A stretch of 9,715 nucleotides of DNA, taken from assembly GCA_022842745.1 (NCBI GenBank), contig JALHPA010000055.1:1-9715 (forward strand), written 5' to 3'. Under the pieces are notes generated by a model. The model was given only the letters and a program-made list of their open reading frames with translations. It did no database searches and was not told the origin of the DNA. This DNA is from Pirellulales bacterium. Its GTDB lineage: Bacteria; Planctomycetota; Planctomycetia; Pirellulales; JALHPA01. The number at the start of each line of letters is the position of its first letter. Position 1 is the stretch's first letter. The position numbers and the translations under genes are program-made. Below, piece by piece: positions 1-6,329 of this stretch.

Positions 1-1465
1 GGCCCGGCCGCGCTCGATCCTCGACCCCCGCCCCCGTGCCCCCTTCCACCCCCGCTCCTCCGCCCATCGCCGCTAGCTCAACCGCGGCTTTTTTTTTTGA
101 CTCCTCGTCGTCGCTTCGTGCTGCCCCGCTCCCAGCCTTAACCTGCCCAGGCACAATGAGCCCAGATGCAACCTGAGATATCACTTCCCCCAGCGCCGCC
201 AGATCTTCCAGCCGGCACACCCGCACCAGCGCCAATTCCACCAGCGTTCTCACGTGCGTACTGTACCGCATCCGTGACAGCGCCTGGTCGAGGATCTGCA
301 TTAGCGCTAACAGAGTCTCCAATCCCAGTTCCCGGCCTGCATTCGCCAGTTCGCCCAAATCCGACGGCGGATTGTGCAGCAACAGCTCTCCCCCGCAACC
401 CGCCGTCGCCGCCAGGATGTCCCGAAAATGCCCCAGCAACTGTTCCAGCAATTGTCCGGGGTCCACTCCCTCCGCCAGTGCGCGGTCCAACTCTCCCAGC
501 GCCGCAGCGGCGTCCCGCGCCGCTAACGCCCGGGAGAGTCCCGCAATCCGGGTCGAGCCGGCTGTCCCCAGCAGCCGGTGTACGTCCGCCGCCGTGATCT
601 TCGTTCCCCCAAACGCCAGCACTTGCTCGAACAGCGACTGGCTATCGCGCATCGATCCTGCCGCCCGCCGCGCCAAGAGCGACAGCGCCTCCCCGTCGAT
701 CTCCACCCCCTCCTGCGCCGCGATGTCGGCCAGCCGCTCGGCGATTTTTCCCGCCTGGACATTGGCGAAGTCGAACCGCTGGCACCTCGACAGGATCGTC
801 ACCGGGATTTTCTGCGATTCCGTCGTGCAGAAAATAAACTTGACGTGTGGCGGGGGTTCCTCCAGCGTCTTCAACAAGCCGTTGAACGCCTGCGGCGACA
901 GCATATGCACTTCGTCGATGATGTAGATCTTGAACCGCGCCCGGCTGGGGAGGACGTTGGCGTTCTGCCGCAATTCCCGGATGTGGTCGATCCCGTTATT
1001 GCTGGCCGCGTCAATTTCCAGCGCGTCCACATCGCTGCCGGCGCTGATGCTCTCGCAAATGTCGCACTGATTGCACGGTTGCAAGGTCGGCCCCCGTTCG
1101 CAATTCAGCGCCTTGGCGAGAATTCGCGCCGTCGAGGTCTTCCCCGTCCCGCGGGCCCCCGTAAACAAGAAGGCGTGCCCAATCCGCTTGGTCGTGATCG
1201 CCGCCCGCAAGGCCGCCGCAACGTGCTCTTGCCCCACCAGGTCCCCGAAGCTCTGCGGCCGATACTTCCGCGCCACCACCAGGTAGCGATCACCCCGCTC
1301 GACCGCTGCCGCCGAACCTGTAGACTCGGAACCACCAGATGTCGAAGCACCGGAATCACGCTGCCCCGATTCCCCGTTTCCCCTCAGGCTACCCGCGCGG
1401 TCCCCTTGCTGCTCCCTTTCGTCCGAATCGTCGCTGTCGGGAAGAAAACCGGCCTGGCGAGCCAT
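1..1465 (-). CDS. dnaX: DNA polymerase III subunit gamma/tau, 3' end outside the window
   Basis: This is the clamp-loader ATPase subunit that loads the sliding clamp and, as tau, ties polymerase and helicase together at the fork. The minus frame is open from ATG 1465 to the window edge (488 codons seen). Residues 1-58 are a polar Ser/Gly/Asp-rich extension absent from E. coli DnaX. The usual start of the fold follows (VARKYRPQSFGDLVGQEHV, from residue 64). Walker A GARGTGKT lies at 103-110, four zinc cysteines at 122, 131, 134 and 137, Walker B DEVH at 184-187, CTTE at 213-216 and the SRC motif at 226-228. Clamp-loader domains II and III extend to about residue 440. A Gly/Ala/Glu-rich linker follows and leaves the window, so tau domains IV and V are not seen. 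An in-frame TGA lies seven codons upstream of the dipeptide before the start region, so the start must be close to 1465; only a weak GGA-type ribosome site precedes it. SRP RNA lies 57 bp upstream on the same strand. Confidence 0.97.
   Translation of the reverse strand, partial: MARQAGFLPDSDDSDEREQQGDRAGSLRGNGESGQRDSGASTSGGSESTGSAAAVERGDRYLVVARKYRPQSFGDLVGQEHVAAALRAAITTKRIGHAFLFTGARGTGKTSTARILAKALNCERGPTLQPCNQCDICESISAGSDVDALEIDAASNNGIDHIRELRQNANVLPSRARFKIYIIDEVHMLSPQAFNGLLKTLEEPPPHVKFIFCTTESQKIPVTILSRCQRFDFANVQAGKIAERLADIAAQEGVEIDGEALSLLARRAAGSMRDSQSLFEQVLAFGGTKITAADVHRLLGTAGSTRIAGLSRALAARDAAAALGELDRALAEGVDPGQLLEQLLGHFRDILAATAGCGGELLLHNPPSDLGELANAGRELGLETLLALMQILDQALSRMRYSTHVRTLVELALVRVCRLEDLAALGEVISQVASGLIVPGQVKAGSGAARSDDEESKKKAAVELAAMGGGAGVEGGTGAGVEDRARPG
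69..106 (-). promoter_or_regulatory. Candidate dnaX slippage or frameshift site (A10 run)
   Basis: Read on the minus strand, codons 456-459 are TCA AAA AAA AAA, giving ten A in a row (89-98). Adding one A gives S-K-K-K-S-R-G then TGA. Losing one A (or adding two) gives S-K-K-K-P-R-L-S then TAG. Both products would be about 462-463 residues, ending after the clamp-loader core as E. coli gamma does. A Shine-Dalgarno-like GAGGAG (101-106) lies 2 nt before the run. A 5-bp stem, GCCGC with GCGGC around a 10-nt loop (69-88), follows it directly. Known parallels are -1 ribosomal frameshifting in E. coli dnaX and transcriptional slippage on an A9 run in Thermus thermophilus dnaX. Which mechanism acts here cannot be told from sequence. 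Confidence 0.7.
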
Positions 1466-1522
1466 GCGACGAGATCCATCGATCGCGCTTCAAGAGTTAA
1501 AACCGTTACCGGCCCAGAAGGC

Positions 1523-1632
1523 GGCGCCGGATGAGAGACCCACCGCACAAAAGGATGACCGCTTATGGCTGCTGACGTTAATCCCTGACCAGGTTCACAG
1601 CTCCCCATTGCGGGGGCCTCTCATCCGACGCC
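1523..1632 (-). ncRNA. ffs: Signal recognition particle RNA, small bacterial type (4.5S-like)
   Basis: This is the RNA scaffold of the Ffh particle that targets nascent membrane proteins. On the minus strand the two ends (1618-1632 and 1523-1537) pair in a 15-bp stem with one G-U. The stem continues inward with GCCC/GGGU and CCGCA/UGCGG. The Ffh-binding tip is clear: GGU, CAGG, GAU, loop UAAC, GUC, AGCA, GCC (1567-1590). It matches the E. coli order GGU-CAGG-UCC-GGAA-GGA-AGCA-GCC base for base in spacing and in the symmetric internal loop. There is no Alu domain, as is usual for the short form. The tetraloop UAAC differs from the GNRA-class loop of E. coli. The exact ends are inferred from the terminal helix. 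Confidence 0.9.
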
Positions 1633-1653
1633 GATCAAAAGGCGTTCTCCCTA

Positions 1654-1682
1654 TTTGTACGAGTTAACCTCTCCCTCGTCAA
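1654..1682 (-). promoter_or_regulatory. Sigma-70-type promoter of the SRP RNA
   Basis: On the minus strand the -35 box is TTGACG (1677-1682) and the -10 box TACAAA (1654-1659), separated by exactly 17 bp. Transcription would start near 1647, about 15 nt before the SRP RNA terminal helix. The spacer holds a GTTAAC. No other promoter is obvious before dnaX, so the transcript may run on into it. Confidence 0.75.
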
Positions 1683-1739
1683 ACCACCCGCTTTTCCGCT
1701 CGATTCCCCTCACTTCTCCGCTTCCTCTCCGTTCCGCCG

Positions 1740-3347
1740 TTACAGACCCGTCACTCGCACGGTAAACAGTCGGCCTCCTCGCTCGACCAACATCTCCCGC
1801 TCCCCTCTCTTCCCAATCGCGCGGCGAAACCCCTCCTCCCCAGTCAGCCGTTCCCCGTCGACCGCGGTAATCCGATCCCGCACTTGCAACCCTGCCCGCG
1901 CCGCAGGCGTCCCCGGCGTCACTCGTACCAGCACGAACACATCCGGTTCCGAGTCGTCCCGCCGCCAGGTGATCCCTAGCCGCACCGGCGCTCCCGCCAG
2001 CCGTACGACCACCTCTCGCGGTTCCTGTCCAACCCCGCGCACATACCGCACCTTCAACGGCCCTTCCGAGGCCAATATCCGCGCACGCGCTGTTTCCACT
2101 TCCGCCACCGGCTCGCCATCGATCGACTCCACCCGGTCCCCCGCTTGTAGCCCGGCCCTTTCGGCGGGCGACCCCGGTTCCACTCCCGACAAAACTAGCC
2201 CTTCTGTTTTCCCTTGCCGCCCGCCCCACCGCACTCCCATCCGCGGCGGCAACGGCGCCAGCGCCGCGAACATCGCCCCCTCCGAGCTGGCCGCCTCTGC
2301 CCGCGACGCGCCGCGAAACCGCCGCGGCGATTCCTCCTCCGCCAGTTCCACCACCGTGCGCAACGCCAATCGGCTCACCCGCTGCGTCCCCGCCAGATCG
2401 ATCCTCGGGGCATCGTCGCTGGGGCGGTGATAGTCGTCGTGCAGCCCGGTATGAAACATCAGCACCGGAATGCCAGCCTCGAACAACGTATGGTGATCGC
2501 TGTCCGCCTTCATTTCCCAGCTCCAATCCAACAGCAATCCGCTCTCCTCGTTTTGCTCGCTCACCAACCGACGCAGTCCGGCCGCCGTGCGCGTCCCATA
2601 CACTTCCAGCCGGTCCCGCCGCAGCCTTCCCACCATGTCCAAGTTCAGCGCCGCCGAAATTTTCGCCTTCGGCACGGTCGGTTCACTGATCCAATGCTTC
2701 GATCCGTACAATCCCCGCTCCTCGTCGTCCCACAGCGCGAACAAAATCGACCGCCGTGGCTTGGTCGGCATCCGCGATACGGCGTCCGCTATTTCCAGCA
2801 CCGCGGCCACCCCGCTGGCATTGTCGTCCGCGCCGTTATGAATGAACCCGACCGGCCCGTTGCTTGTCTCCCGATTGCCGAAACCCACGTGGTCGTAATG
2901 GGCGCACACCAGCACGTACTGCTCCCGCAACGTCGGATCGCTCCCCGGCACAATCCCCAGCACGTTCCGCCGCCCCCCGCCAAACTCCTGAAAATAGCTC
3001 CGGGGCGTCGCGCCCCCCGCCAGGCCGCGCCGCTCGAACTCGCGCGCCAGATACACCGCCGCCGCGCGCCCCCCGCGACTGCCGGCCGCTCGTCCTTCCA
3101 GCGAATCGTCCGCCAAAAACTCGATGTGCCGCTGCAATTCCCCCGCCGTGACCGATTCCACCGCCGCCGCCAGGGCCAACCGCTCCACCCCCAGCGCCAA
3201 ACTCTCCCCAGCCGCCCAGGCAGCCAGCAGAACGGCAAACAACACCCCCCCCGTCCCCAGATATCGCTTTCGCTTCGTCAGCCCAATCACGATTCGATCC
3301 CTTTCCCGAGCCGGCCCGGCCGTCCATTTTGTCCCGTCAAACATCAT
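1740..3347 (-). CDS. M28-family zinc metallopeptidase with two C-terminal PDZ domains
   Basis: This is probably an exported aminopeptidase-type hydrolase using two zinc ions. A basic stretch then a hydrophobic segment (about residues 31-50) looks like a signal peptide or anchor. The M28 domain spans about 65-335: AHYDHVG with His150, GADDNASG with Asp174, the catalytic pair Glu209/Glu210 in DDEERGLYGS, Asp237 in LNLDMVG and His307 in YHRPSDD. All expected metal ligands are present. Two PDZ domains follow, with PGSPAERAGLQAGD near 391-404 and PGTPAARAGLQVRD near 478-491. They could bind substrate or partner C-termini, but no partner is visible. The coordinates use ATG 3347, which has no clear ribosome site. 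GTG 3290 has AAAGGGA upstream at good spacing and would place the signal peptide right at the N-terminus, so it may be the true start. The gene ends 58 bp before the SRP promoter. Confidence 0.9.
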   Translation of the reverse strand: MMFDGTKWTAGPARERDRIVIGLTKRKRYLGTGGVLFAVLLAAWAAGESLALGVERLALAAAVESVTAGELQRHIEFLADDSLEGRAAGSRGGRAAAVYLAREFERRGLAGGATPRSYFQEFGGGRRNVLGIVPGSDPTLREQYVLVCAHYDHVGFGNRETSNGPVGFIHNGADDNASGVAAVLEIADAVSRMPTKPRRSILFALWDDEERGLYGSKHWISEPTVPKAKISAALNLDMVGRLRRDRLEVYGTRTAAGLRRLVSEQNEESGLLLDWSWEMKADSDHHTLFEAGIPVLMFHTGLHDDYHRPSDDAPRIDLAGTQRVSRLALRTVVELAEEESPRRFRGASRAEAASSEGAMFAALAPLPPRMGVRWGGRQGKTEGLVLSGVEPGSPAERAGLQAGDRVESIDGEPVAEVETARARILASEGPLKVRYVRGVGQEPREVVVRLAGAPVRLGITWRRDDSEPDVFVLVRVTPGTPAARAGLQVRDRITAVDGERLTGEEGFRRAIGKRGEREMLVERGGRLFTVRVTGL

Positions 3348-3417
3348 CGCAGGCGGAAAAATCCCCCGCTTCTTTCAGTCTAACCCATCCGAAACGGCCG
3401 CGACCCGGAAAACTGGC

Positions 3418-3445
3418 TTGCCCCCCCGTCCAGAACAATTAAAAT
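3418..3445 (+). promoter_or_regulatory. Possible promoter of tRNA-Ser
   Basis: TTGCCC (3418-3423) and TAAAAT (3440-3445) are spaced by 16 bp, placing a start near 3452, about 40 nt before the tRNA. The -10 box lies inside an AT-rich palindrome, ACAATT-AA-AATTGT (3435-3448), that stands out in a GC-rich gap. The palindrome could also serve the divergent peptidase gene. Confidence 0.4.
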
Positions 3446-3490
3446 TGTCGCTTCGGCCAGGACACGCCCGCCGTGCCCCGACCGACCACC

Positions 3491-3577
3491 GGAGAGGTGG
3501 CTGAGTGGTCTATAGCGCGGCTTTGCTAAAGCCGTGACCGGGAAACTGGTCCGCAGGTTCGAATCCTGTCCTCTCCG
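3491..3577 (+). tRNA. tRNA-Ser (anticodon GCU)
   Basis: This serine tRNA reads AGC and AGU codons. The acceptor arms GGAGAGG (3491-3497) and CCTCTCC (3570-3576) pair fully, with discriminator G at 3577. The anticodon stem CGGCT/AGCCG encloses the loop TTGCTAA, with GCT at 3525-3527. The long variable arm typical of class II tRNAs is present, as is the T loop in GGTTCGAATCC. The CCA end is not encoded (the next bases are CTA). The stop codon of the recombinase on the other strand begins directly after the discriminator base, which makes this tRNA a likely integration target. Confidence 0.97.
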
Positions 3578-4639
3578 CTAAACGTTTGTGCAGTATGGGG
3601 TTGCGATTCCTCCTGGTGCGATTGCGGCGACTGGTGGCTGATCCGTCGACCGCTTCGTGCCGTTCTTTGTCGAGTGCGTGGGGGACATATCGCAGCCGCA
3701 CGGCACGCACCGCAGGATGCCATTGAGCAAGGCCCCAAACTTGTTGCGTACAAAAGCACCTCCCGTGCGACCGTTTCGGCCCAACAGCAGTTGCACCCGC
3801 TGCCAACAGTCGGATGAGACGATCGCCGCATGCTCCCCCTGGTGTACCTCGTGCTTGTATTTGATCTTGCCGCCGTAGGCGACATTGGTGAAGAGTTTGA
3901 AAAGGCTGGTCTTGGTGAACGGCTTTCCGCCACGTTGATGCCCTTTGCGGGTCGTCCAGCGCTTGTTCACCCAGCCCCGGTTATCGAGCTCTTTGATCGT
4001 CGTGATCATCGACTGGTGTTCGAGATACAGCTCAAAGATGGCGCGAACGCGAACCGCCTCGTCCTCATTGACTATCAGCTTCGAGCCTCGCGGATCAACG
4101 TCGTAGCCGAGGAGCGGCATTCCGCCGGACCACTTACCCTTGCGGCGAGCGGCGGCGATCTTGTCGCGCGTCCGCTCCGAGATGATCTCGCGCTCGAACT
4201 GGGCAAACGACAGCAGCACGTTGAGCATCAACCGTCCCATCGAGGTGGACGTATTGATGAGCTGCGTGACGCTGACGAATGAAACCTGGTGCCGATCAAA
4301 CGTCTCGACCATCTTGGCGAAGTCGAGCAAGGATCGGCTGAGCCGGTCGACCTTGTAGACCACGACGCTGTCGACCTTGCCCGCCTCGATGTCTGCCATG
4401 AGGCGTTTCAGCGCCGGCCGGTCCATGTTGCCGCCGGAGAATCCGCCGTCGTCGTAACGATCCGGAAGGCATTCCCAACCTTCGTTCACCTGGGCCTTGA
4501 TGTAGTTCTCACCCGACTCGCGCTGGGCGTCGAGCGAGTTGAATTCCTGCTCCAACCCTTCTTCTGTGGACTTGCGGGTGTAGATGGCGCAGCGAACGGC
4601 CACGGCCGTCGGCGCGGTCTTGCGGGTCTTGGTGCTCAT
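3578..4639 (-). CDS. Serine recombinase, C-terminally truncated
   Basis: This is a site-specific DNA recombinase of the resolvase/invertase superfamily, of the kind carried by islands and phages. The catalytic domain starts near residue 15: RCAIYTRKST with nucleophile Ser24, FSGGNMDRP near 67-75, VYKVDRLSRS near 94-103, and the E-helix FAQFEREIISERTRDKI near 145-161. The Recombinase domain (about 175-290) follows. The first half of a zinc ribbon is present (Cys311, Cys314, Cys316), but the second half with its usual aromatic-rich YYxC segment is missing. After about residue 330 the protein reads a low-similarity tail and stops at the tRNA edge. Full-length relatives are, from recall, roughly 500 aa or more, so the coiled-coil and C-terminal DNA-binding part is lost. 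It may be inactive. The start ATG overlaps the stop of the upstream gene (ATGA), so translation is probably coupled. Confidence 0.9.
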   Translation of the reverse strand: MSTKTRKTAPTAVAVRCAIYTRKSTEEGLEQEFNSLDAQRESGENYIKAQVNEGWECLPDRYDDGGFSGGNMDRPALKRLMADIEAGKVDSVVVYKVDRLSRSLLDFAKMVETFDRHQVSFVSVTQLINTSTSMGRLMLNVLLSFAQFEREIISERTRDKIAAARRKGKWSGGMPLLGYDVDPRGSKLIVNEDEAVRVRAIFELYLEHQSMITTIKELDNRGWVNKRWTTRKGHQRGGKPFTKTSLFKLFTNVAYGGKIKYKHEVHQGEHAAIVSSDCWQRVQLLLGRNGRTGGAFVRNKFGALLNGILRCVPCGCDMSPTHSTKNGTKRSTDQPPVAAIAPGGIATPYCTNV

Positions 4640-5133
4640 TTGGATTGCTCCTTGCCGAGGCGGAAGAAGTAGTAGCCATTGCAGTGCTGGCCCGTGATCG
4701 CCTTAGCGACGGCGCTGAGCGACTTGTAGACCTCGCCCTCTAACTCGAATCCCTGTGGCAAAACCTTGACCTGCAGGTTTTGTCCCTTGTACTCGCGGGT
4801 GATGAGCGTGCCTGGGAGCGGCAGACGTTCGTCGCCAGCGACGACGAGCGTCGCGGTCTTAGTGCGCGACGCGGGGGGCGGTGGCGTGGGCTTGGCCTTG
4901 GGAGGTGATAGCCGCACATCGGCGTCGTTCGCCAACTCGGCGGCCCGCTGGCGGGCGCGTTCCGACAGGTCGCCTTCGACCTGCGATTGCAGCCGCCACG
5001 CAATCCGCTTCACGAGCCAGGGCTTGTTGCCCGCCCTCGTCTCCTCGCCGAAGACCTCGGCGTACCGCGTCCGTAGATCGCGGACGGTCATCCGCTGCAG
5101 CGCGGCGACCTCTTTTCCTACGTTCAGATTCAT
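4636..5133 (-). CDS. DUF2924 domain-containing protein
   Basis: This is a 165-residue protein of unknown function from a family often found next to serine recombinases in phage-like islands. The N-terminal half is helical and charged (VRDLRTRYAEVFGEE, then NKPWLVKRIAWRLQ), a Pro/Lys-rich linker lies near residues 95-110, and the C-terminal half has the DUF2924 signature (LPGTLITREYKG, then YKSLSAVAKAITG and GYYFF). I chose ATG 5133 because AAGGAG lies 6 nt upstream; the frame is open further upstream but has no such site and would overlap the preceding gene. Its stop overlaps the recombinase start by 4 bp. The role may be DNA binding or recombination control, which is inference from position only. 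Confidence 0.85.
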   Translation of the reverse strand: MNLNVGKEVAALQRMTVRDLRTRYAEVFGEETRAGNKPWLVKRIAWRLQSQVEGDLSERARQRAAELANDADVRLSPPKAKPTPPPPASRTKTATLVVAGDERLPLPGTLITREYKGQNLQVKVLPQGFELEGEVYKSLSAVAKAITGQHCNGYYFFRLGKEQSK

Positions 5134-5167
5134 GCGTTTCTCCTTGTCTCGGGGTTCTCGGAAACCG

Positions 5168-5377
5168 TTAACCGTTGTGGACACTGAGCACGGTTTCGGC
5201 AGGAACCTCAAGGCATGAAGACGCAGATTCCGCTGGTTTTTCTGGAGCCGAATGACTGGCCACGTCGGTCGGCGATAGCGTCCTCGCGCACAGTCGCAGA
5301 ACGCCGGCGGCCAAGATGCTGGCCACTTCGGCACGACGCTCGTCAGGCGTCAAAAGAGAATCGTCGATTGGTCGCAT
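5168..5377 (-). CDS. Small hypothetical protein upstream of DUF2924
   Basis: This is a 69-residue ORF and the first gene of the recombinase operon. Its N-terminal half, with LLTPDERRAEVASILAAGVLR (residues 8-28; the first 20 or so carry the pattern), looks like a short helical module that I recall in the same position in other planctomycete recombinase cassettes. The C-terminal half is Ser/Ala/Pro-rich and probably unstructured. ATG 5377 has AGGAG 7 nt upstream; an ATG nine codons earlier lacks such a site. The gap to the DUF2924 gene is 34 bp. The function is unknown. Confidence 0.7.
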   Translation of the reverse strand: MRPIDDSLLTPDERRAEVASILAAGVLRLCARTLSPTDVASHSAPEKPAESASSCLEVPAETVLSVHNG

Positions 5378-5421
5378 GGGGCGGCTCCTGGTGGGAGTTG
5401 CCACAGCGACCTTCGCTTGGC

Positions 5422-5436
5422 GACAGGCGCGCTGTC
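5422..5436. repeat. Inverted repeat GACAG-N5-CTGTC
   Basis: A perfect 5-bp inverted repeat (5422-5426 with 5432-5436) lies in the 209-bp gap between the recombinase operon and the VIT gene, 45 bp upstream of the small ORF start. It is a possible operator or recombinase site; by length alone it could be chance. Confidence 0.4.
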
Positions 5437-5450
5437 TGGCGGACAGTTTG

Positions 5451-5473
5451 GTTAACAGCCTCTATCTGTTAAC
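5451..5473. repeat. Inverted repeat GTTAACAG-N7-CTGTTAAC, candidate operator
   Basis: A perfect 8-bp inverted repeat (5451-5458 with 5466-5473) around a 7-bp spacer lies between two divergent transcription units. It is 74 bp upstream of the small ORF start and 114 bp upstream of the VIT start. Its size and AT-rich arms in GC-rich DNA fit a dimeric repressor site. The same octamer recurs upstream of mgtA at 9172-9179. No clear promoter boxes could be assigned here. Confidence 0.6.
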
Positions 5474-5586
5474 CTACCCGGTTGAGATGGCGAATGACGG
5501 AATTGGTGAATGGGTCGCCTGCTTTGCCACGATCCCGTGCCGGGGGGCGTCCCTGGAAGGGAGCGATAAGGCACCTGGAGACAGAT

Positions 5587-6282
5587 ATGAGAGCACTGCA
5601 TTTGGAGCGACATCGCACGGATCGCATCGGCTGGCTCCGCGCGGCGGTGCTGGGGGCGAACGACGGGATTGTGTCCACGGCAAGTCTCGTGGTTGGCGTC
5701 GCGGCGGCCAATGCCGCCAGCAGCGAGATTCTGGTCGCAGGTGTTGCTGGCTTGGTCGCGGGTGCCATGTCGATGGCCGCCGGCGAGTATGTCTCGGTCA
5801 GCTCGCAATCCGACACTGAGCGAGCTGACCTTGATCGGGAACGCAAGGAACTCACCACGGATAGCAAATTTGAGCGCGAAGAATTGGCCGCCGTTTACGT
5901 CAAGCGTGGTCTTGACGCCGAGCTTGCCGAACAGGTTGCGGAGCAGCTAATGGCTCACGATGCACTCGGCGCACATGCGCGCGACGAACTTGGCATTTCG
6001 GAATTGACGACCGCGCGACCTATTCAGGCGGCTTTCGCGTCGGCTGCAACTTTTGCCGTCGGTGCTGCGCTGCCGATCATCGTCGTGCTTCTCACGCCAA
6101 AGGTCGCGATGATTCCGGTCGTGATCGTCTCCGCCATCTTGTTCCTGGCGTTGCTGGGAGGGTTCGGAGCCCACGCGGGCGGCGCTCCAGTGATGAAGGC
6201 AGCGCTCCGAGTTACGTTTTGGGGAGCGCTAGCGATGGCGCTCACGGCGGGTGTGGGGGCGTTGTTCGGGGCGACTGTTTGA
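5587..6282 (+). CDS. VIT1/CCC1-family Fe2+/Mn2+ transporter
   Basis: This is a 231-residue membrane protein of the family that moves Fe2+ or Mn2+ out of the cytosol or into storage compartments. Near the N-terminus is the family block VLGANDGIVSTASLVVGV (21-38), where Asp26 is the conserved membrane acidic residue. A second helix carries AGAMSMAAGEYVS (58-70). A charged cytosolic segment rich in Glu (about 75-140) separates these from three more hydrophobic segments (about 148-170, 173-193, 207-228), giving the usual five helices. ATG 5587 has GGAG 8 nt upstream and fits the family length; the frame is open for 35 more codons upstream but those look non-coding. It converges on mgtA with a 47-bp gap. 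Metal specificity cannot be read from the sequence. Confidence 0.9.
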   Translation: MRALHLERHRTDRIGWLRAAVLGANDGIVSTASLVVGVAAANAASSEILVAGVAGLVAGAMSMAAGEYVSVSSQSDTERADLDRERKELTTDSKFEREELAAVYVKRGLDAELAEQVAEQLMAHDALGAHARDELGISELTTARPIQAAFASAATFAVGAALPIIVVLLTPKVAMIPVVIVSAILFLALLGGFGAHAGGAPVMKAALRVTFWGALAMALTAGVGALFGATV

Positions 6283-6329
6283 CGCCGTTTCACGCGAGTT
6301 GTCGTCTAAAACGAAATGTCTTCGCACAT

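Noticed and set aside
1497..1511. Terminator after SRP RNA (CCG-GTAA-CGG then TTTT on the minus strand)
   Set aside because: The stem has only 3 pairs and the T run is four bases; chance is likely.
578..1534. Long plus-strand open frame opposite dnaX
   Set aside because: It is the complement of a clear dnaX frame with all motifs; its protein is Arg/Pro-rich, typical of an antisense shadow in GC-rich DNA.
2214..3383. 389-codon plus-strand open frame opposite the M28 peptidase
   Set aside because: It is an antisense shadow of a gene with intact catalytic motifs; its composition is His/Arg/Pro-rich without a recognisable domain.
3510..3806. Minus frames reading AERTGFEPADQFPGHGFS and GEDRIRTCGPVSRSRL
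   Set aside because: These are translations of the antisense of tRNA-Ser, a common annotation artefact, and overlap the recombinase frame.
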